A stretch of 23,750 nucleotides of DNA from JAAYZQ01 sp034428935 (lineage in GTDB: Bacteria; Chloroflexota; Anaerolineae; JAAYZQ01): positions 1-23,750 of the forward strand of contig DAOUHB010000069.1 of the NCBI GenBank assembly GCA_034428935.1. The letters are read 5' to 3'. Shown here piece by piece: positions 23,065 through 23,750 of this stretch. Numbering within the stretch: the first letter of the stretch is position 1; every line of letters starts with the position of its first letter. Below the pieces are notes generated by a model that made no database searches, was not told where the DNA came from, and was given only the letters and a program-made list of their open reading frames with translations. The position numbers and the translations under genes were made by a program.

Positions 23065-23071
23065 AACGGGC

Positions 23072-23100
23072 TTGCCTGATTCATTGGTCTGTGTTATAAT
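23072..23100 (+). promoter_or_regulatory. Promoter for tRNA-Ser
   Basis: TTGCCT (23072-23077), a 17-base spacer and a perfect TATAAT (23095-23100) with TGT before it. The tRNA begins 12 bases after the -10 box. Confidence 0.85.
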
Positions 23101-23112
23101 CCCCCGTTGCGT

Positions 23113-23198
23113 GGAGGGGTAGCATAGTTGGCCTAATGCGCGCGTCTCGAAAACGCGTGAGCAGAAATGCTCCGTGGGTTCGAATCCCACCCCCTCCG
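23113..23198 (+). tRNA. tRNA-Ser (anticodon CGA)
   Basis: 86 bases fold as a class II tRNA. The acceptor GGAGGGG pairs with CCCCTCC, the anticodon stem CGCGT/ACGCG carries the loop CTCGAAA with anticodon CGA at 23148-23150 (reads UCG), the long variable arm is GAGCA-GAAA-TGCTC, and the T arm is GTGGG-TTCGAAT-CCCAC. The discriminator is G, and CCA is not encoded. Confidence 0.96.
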
Positions 23199-23272
23199 CC
23201 TGCGGGCCTTTCCCGAGCCAGGCCTCCGCATCAAGATCGGGGTAGCTGGCGTCGCATAATGGCGGATGCAAT

Positions 23273-23301
23273 TTGACATTTCGTTTGAATGTCAGTATAC
23301 T
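23273..23301 (+). promoter_or_regulatory. Consensus promoter for tRNA-Thr genes and tuf, with embedded inverted repeat
   Basis: TTGACA (23273-23278), a 17-base spacer and TATACT (23296-23301), the closest match to consensus in the window. TGACATT (23274-23280) and AATGTCA (23288-23294) form a perfect 7-bp inverted repeat around 7 bases, covering the -35 box and most of the spacer. The predicted start is near 23308, 46 bases before the first tRNA-Thr. Confidence 0.85.
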
Positions 23302-23353
23302 AAGCCGCCATGTGACCCTGGAAGCGCTTGGGCCCGGGGGGGGCCGTACGCGA

Positions 23354-23426
23354 GCCACCCTAGCTCAGCAGGCAGAGCAAGCGCCTTGTAAGCGCTGGGT
23401 CGTCGGTTCGAATCCGACGGGTGGCT
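23354..23426 (+). tRNA. tRNA-Thr (anticodon UGU)
   Basis: 73 bases. The acceptor GCCACCC pairs with GGGTGGC, the D stem is GCTC/GAGC, the anticodon stem AGCGC/GCGCT carries CTTGTAA with TGT at 23387-23389 (reads ACA), and the T arm is GTCGG-TTCGAAT-CCGAC. The discriminator is T, and CCA is not encoded. It would be a substrate of the t6A pathway whose tsaE and tsaB lie nearby. Confidence 0.96.
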
Positions 23427-23454
23427 TCTGGATTCACAATTAGAGGCGTTGCGT

Positions 23455-23527
23455 GCCCACGTAGCTCAGTCGGCAGAGCACTCCCTTGGTAAGGGCGAGG
23501 TCATGGGTTCAAATCCCATCGTGGGCT
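23455..23527 (+). tRNA. tRNA-Thr (anticodon GGU)
   Basis: 73 bases. The acceptor GCCCACG pairs with CGTGGGC, the D stem is GCTC/GAGC, the anticodon loop TTGGTAA has GGT at 23488-23490 (reads ACC and ACU), and the T arm is ATGGG-TTCAAAT-CCCAT. The anticodon stem CTCCC/GGGCG has a T-C mismatch at pair 28-42. The discriminator is T, and CCA is not encoded. tuf follows 58 bases downstream with no separate promoter seen. Confidence 0.95.
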
Positions 23528-23585
23528 TGTCTGGGGAAGCAAGGCCCAAGTCAGGCGAATTACCAGCGTCATCAGGAGGTTGCAG

Positions 23586-23750
23586 ATGGGGAAGCAAAAG
23601 TTCGAGCGAACCAAGCCACACGTGAACGTGGGGACGATTGGCCACATTGACCATGGCAAGACGACCCTGACGGCTGCCATTACCAAGGTGCTGTCGATGC
23701 GGGGGCAGGCCAATTTTCGTTCCTTTGATAGTATTGACAACGCGCCGGAA
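23586..23750 (+). CDS. tuf: Elongation factor Tu, N-terminal fragment (runs off the window)
   Basis: The first 55 codons of EF-Tu, the GTPase that delivers aminoacyl-tRNA to the ribosome. They contain KPHVNVGTIGHIDHGKTTLTAAIT with the P-loop GHIDHGKT (Ile where Val is commonest), then the switch I region beginning near FDSIDNAPE. A strong AGGAGG (23575-23580) lies 5 bases before the ATG. The gene continues past the window edge. The tRNA-Thr-tuf order is common in bacteria and implies co-transcription with processing. Confidence 0.97.
   Translation, partial: MGKQKFERTKPHVNVGTIGHIDHGKTTLTAAITKVLSMRGQANFRSFDSIDNAPE

Noticed and set aside
21562..23358. A 598-codon minus-strand frame running through the tRNA-Ser gene
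   Set aside because: It contains the GVGFEPTE-type peptide that arises from reading a tRNA-Ser gene backwards, and it lies opposite two clear plus-strand genes.
23466..23654. A minus-strand frame containing MGFEPMTSPLPRECS
   Set aside because: This is a well-known artefact of translating the reverse of a tRNA-Thr gene.
1..23750. CRISPR arrays, toxin-antitoxin pairs, phage or plasmid genes
   Set aside because: No regularly spaced repeats, cas-like genes, integrases, transposases or toxin-sized gene pairs were seen on either strand. The Mut7-C protein has a PIN-like fold but no antitoxin partner.

Overview
The window looks like about 24 kb of chromosome from a GC-rich bacterium, most likely a member of the Chloroflexota (Anaerolineae/Caldilineae-like). 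This is inferred from gene content: the histidine phosphatase / DUF3090 / SCO1664-type trio known from Actinobacteria and Chloroflexi, a class A penicillin-binding protein with an Ig-like tail, RNase J, and tRNA-Thr genes directly upstream of tuf. There are no phage genes, insertion sequences, CRISPR arrays or rRNA genes. Nearly all of the sequence is coding, and GTG and TTG starts are common.

Layout. (1) 57-3618, plus strand: a promoter, then the overlapping trio (histidine phosphatase, DUF3090 protein, SCO1664-like PI3K/PI4K-fold protein), an 85-codon internally deleted remnant of adenylosuccinate synthetase (purA), and a large GNAT protein. (2) 3732-5595: oligoendopeptidase F with its own promoter, converging on (3) a divergent Amt-family membrane protein (minus, 5626-6972). 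(4) 6960-7796, plus: a Mut7-C RNase-domain protein whose 5' end overlaps that of the Amt gene, then the ribosome silencing factor rsfS, which appears to start at CTG. (5) 7904-11414: a promoter, glutamine synthetase, urocanate hydratase and a small zinc-ribbon protein. (6) 11506-14901: a promoter, a structured leader, a bifunctional penicillin-binding protein and a strong intrinsic terminator.

(7) 14916-19406, minus: reading from 19406 downwards, a zinc-ribbon protein, family 4 uracil-DNA glycosylase, RNase J, a dual-specificity-type phosphatase and a diacylglycerol/lipid kinase. (8) 19465-21301, minus: tsaE-tsaB-rimI, the tRNA t6A modification genes with the usual acetyltransferase partner. 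This unit is divergent from (9) 21412-22911, plus: a calcineurin-like phosphoesterase and a SAM methyltransferase. (10) 23072-23750, plus: tRNA-Ser(CGA), tRNA-Thr(UGU), tRNA-Thr(GGU) and the start of tuf (EF-Tu), which runs off the window.

Most of this is housekeeping: translation, cell wall, nitrogen metabolism, RNA decay and DNA repair. The points that deserve a second look are the in-frame mini-PurA, the Amt-like protein without the twin-histidine motif, the conserved but uncharacterised three-gene module, the CTG start of rsfS, and a perfect inverted repeat inside the tRNA-Thr/tuf promoter. Promoter calls come from reading hexamers and spacers by eye. No alignment or database search was run.
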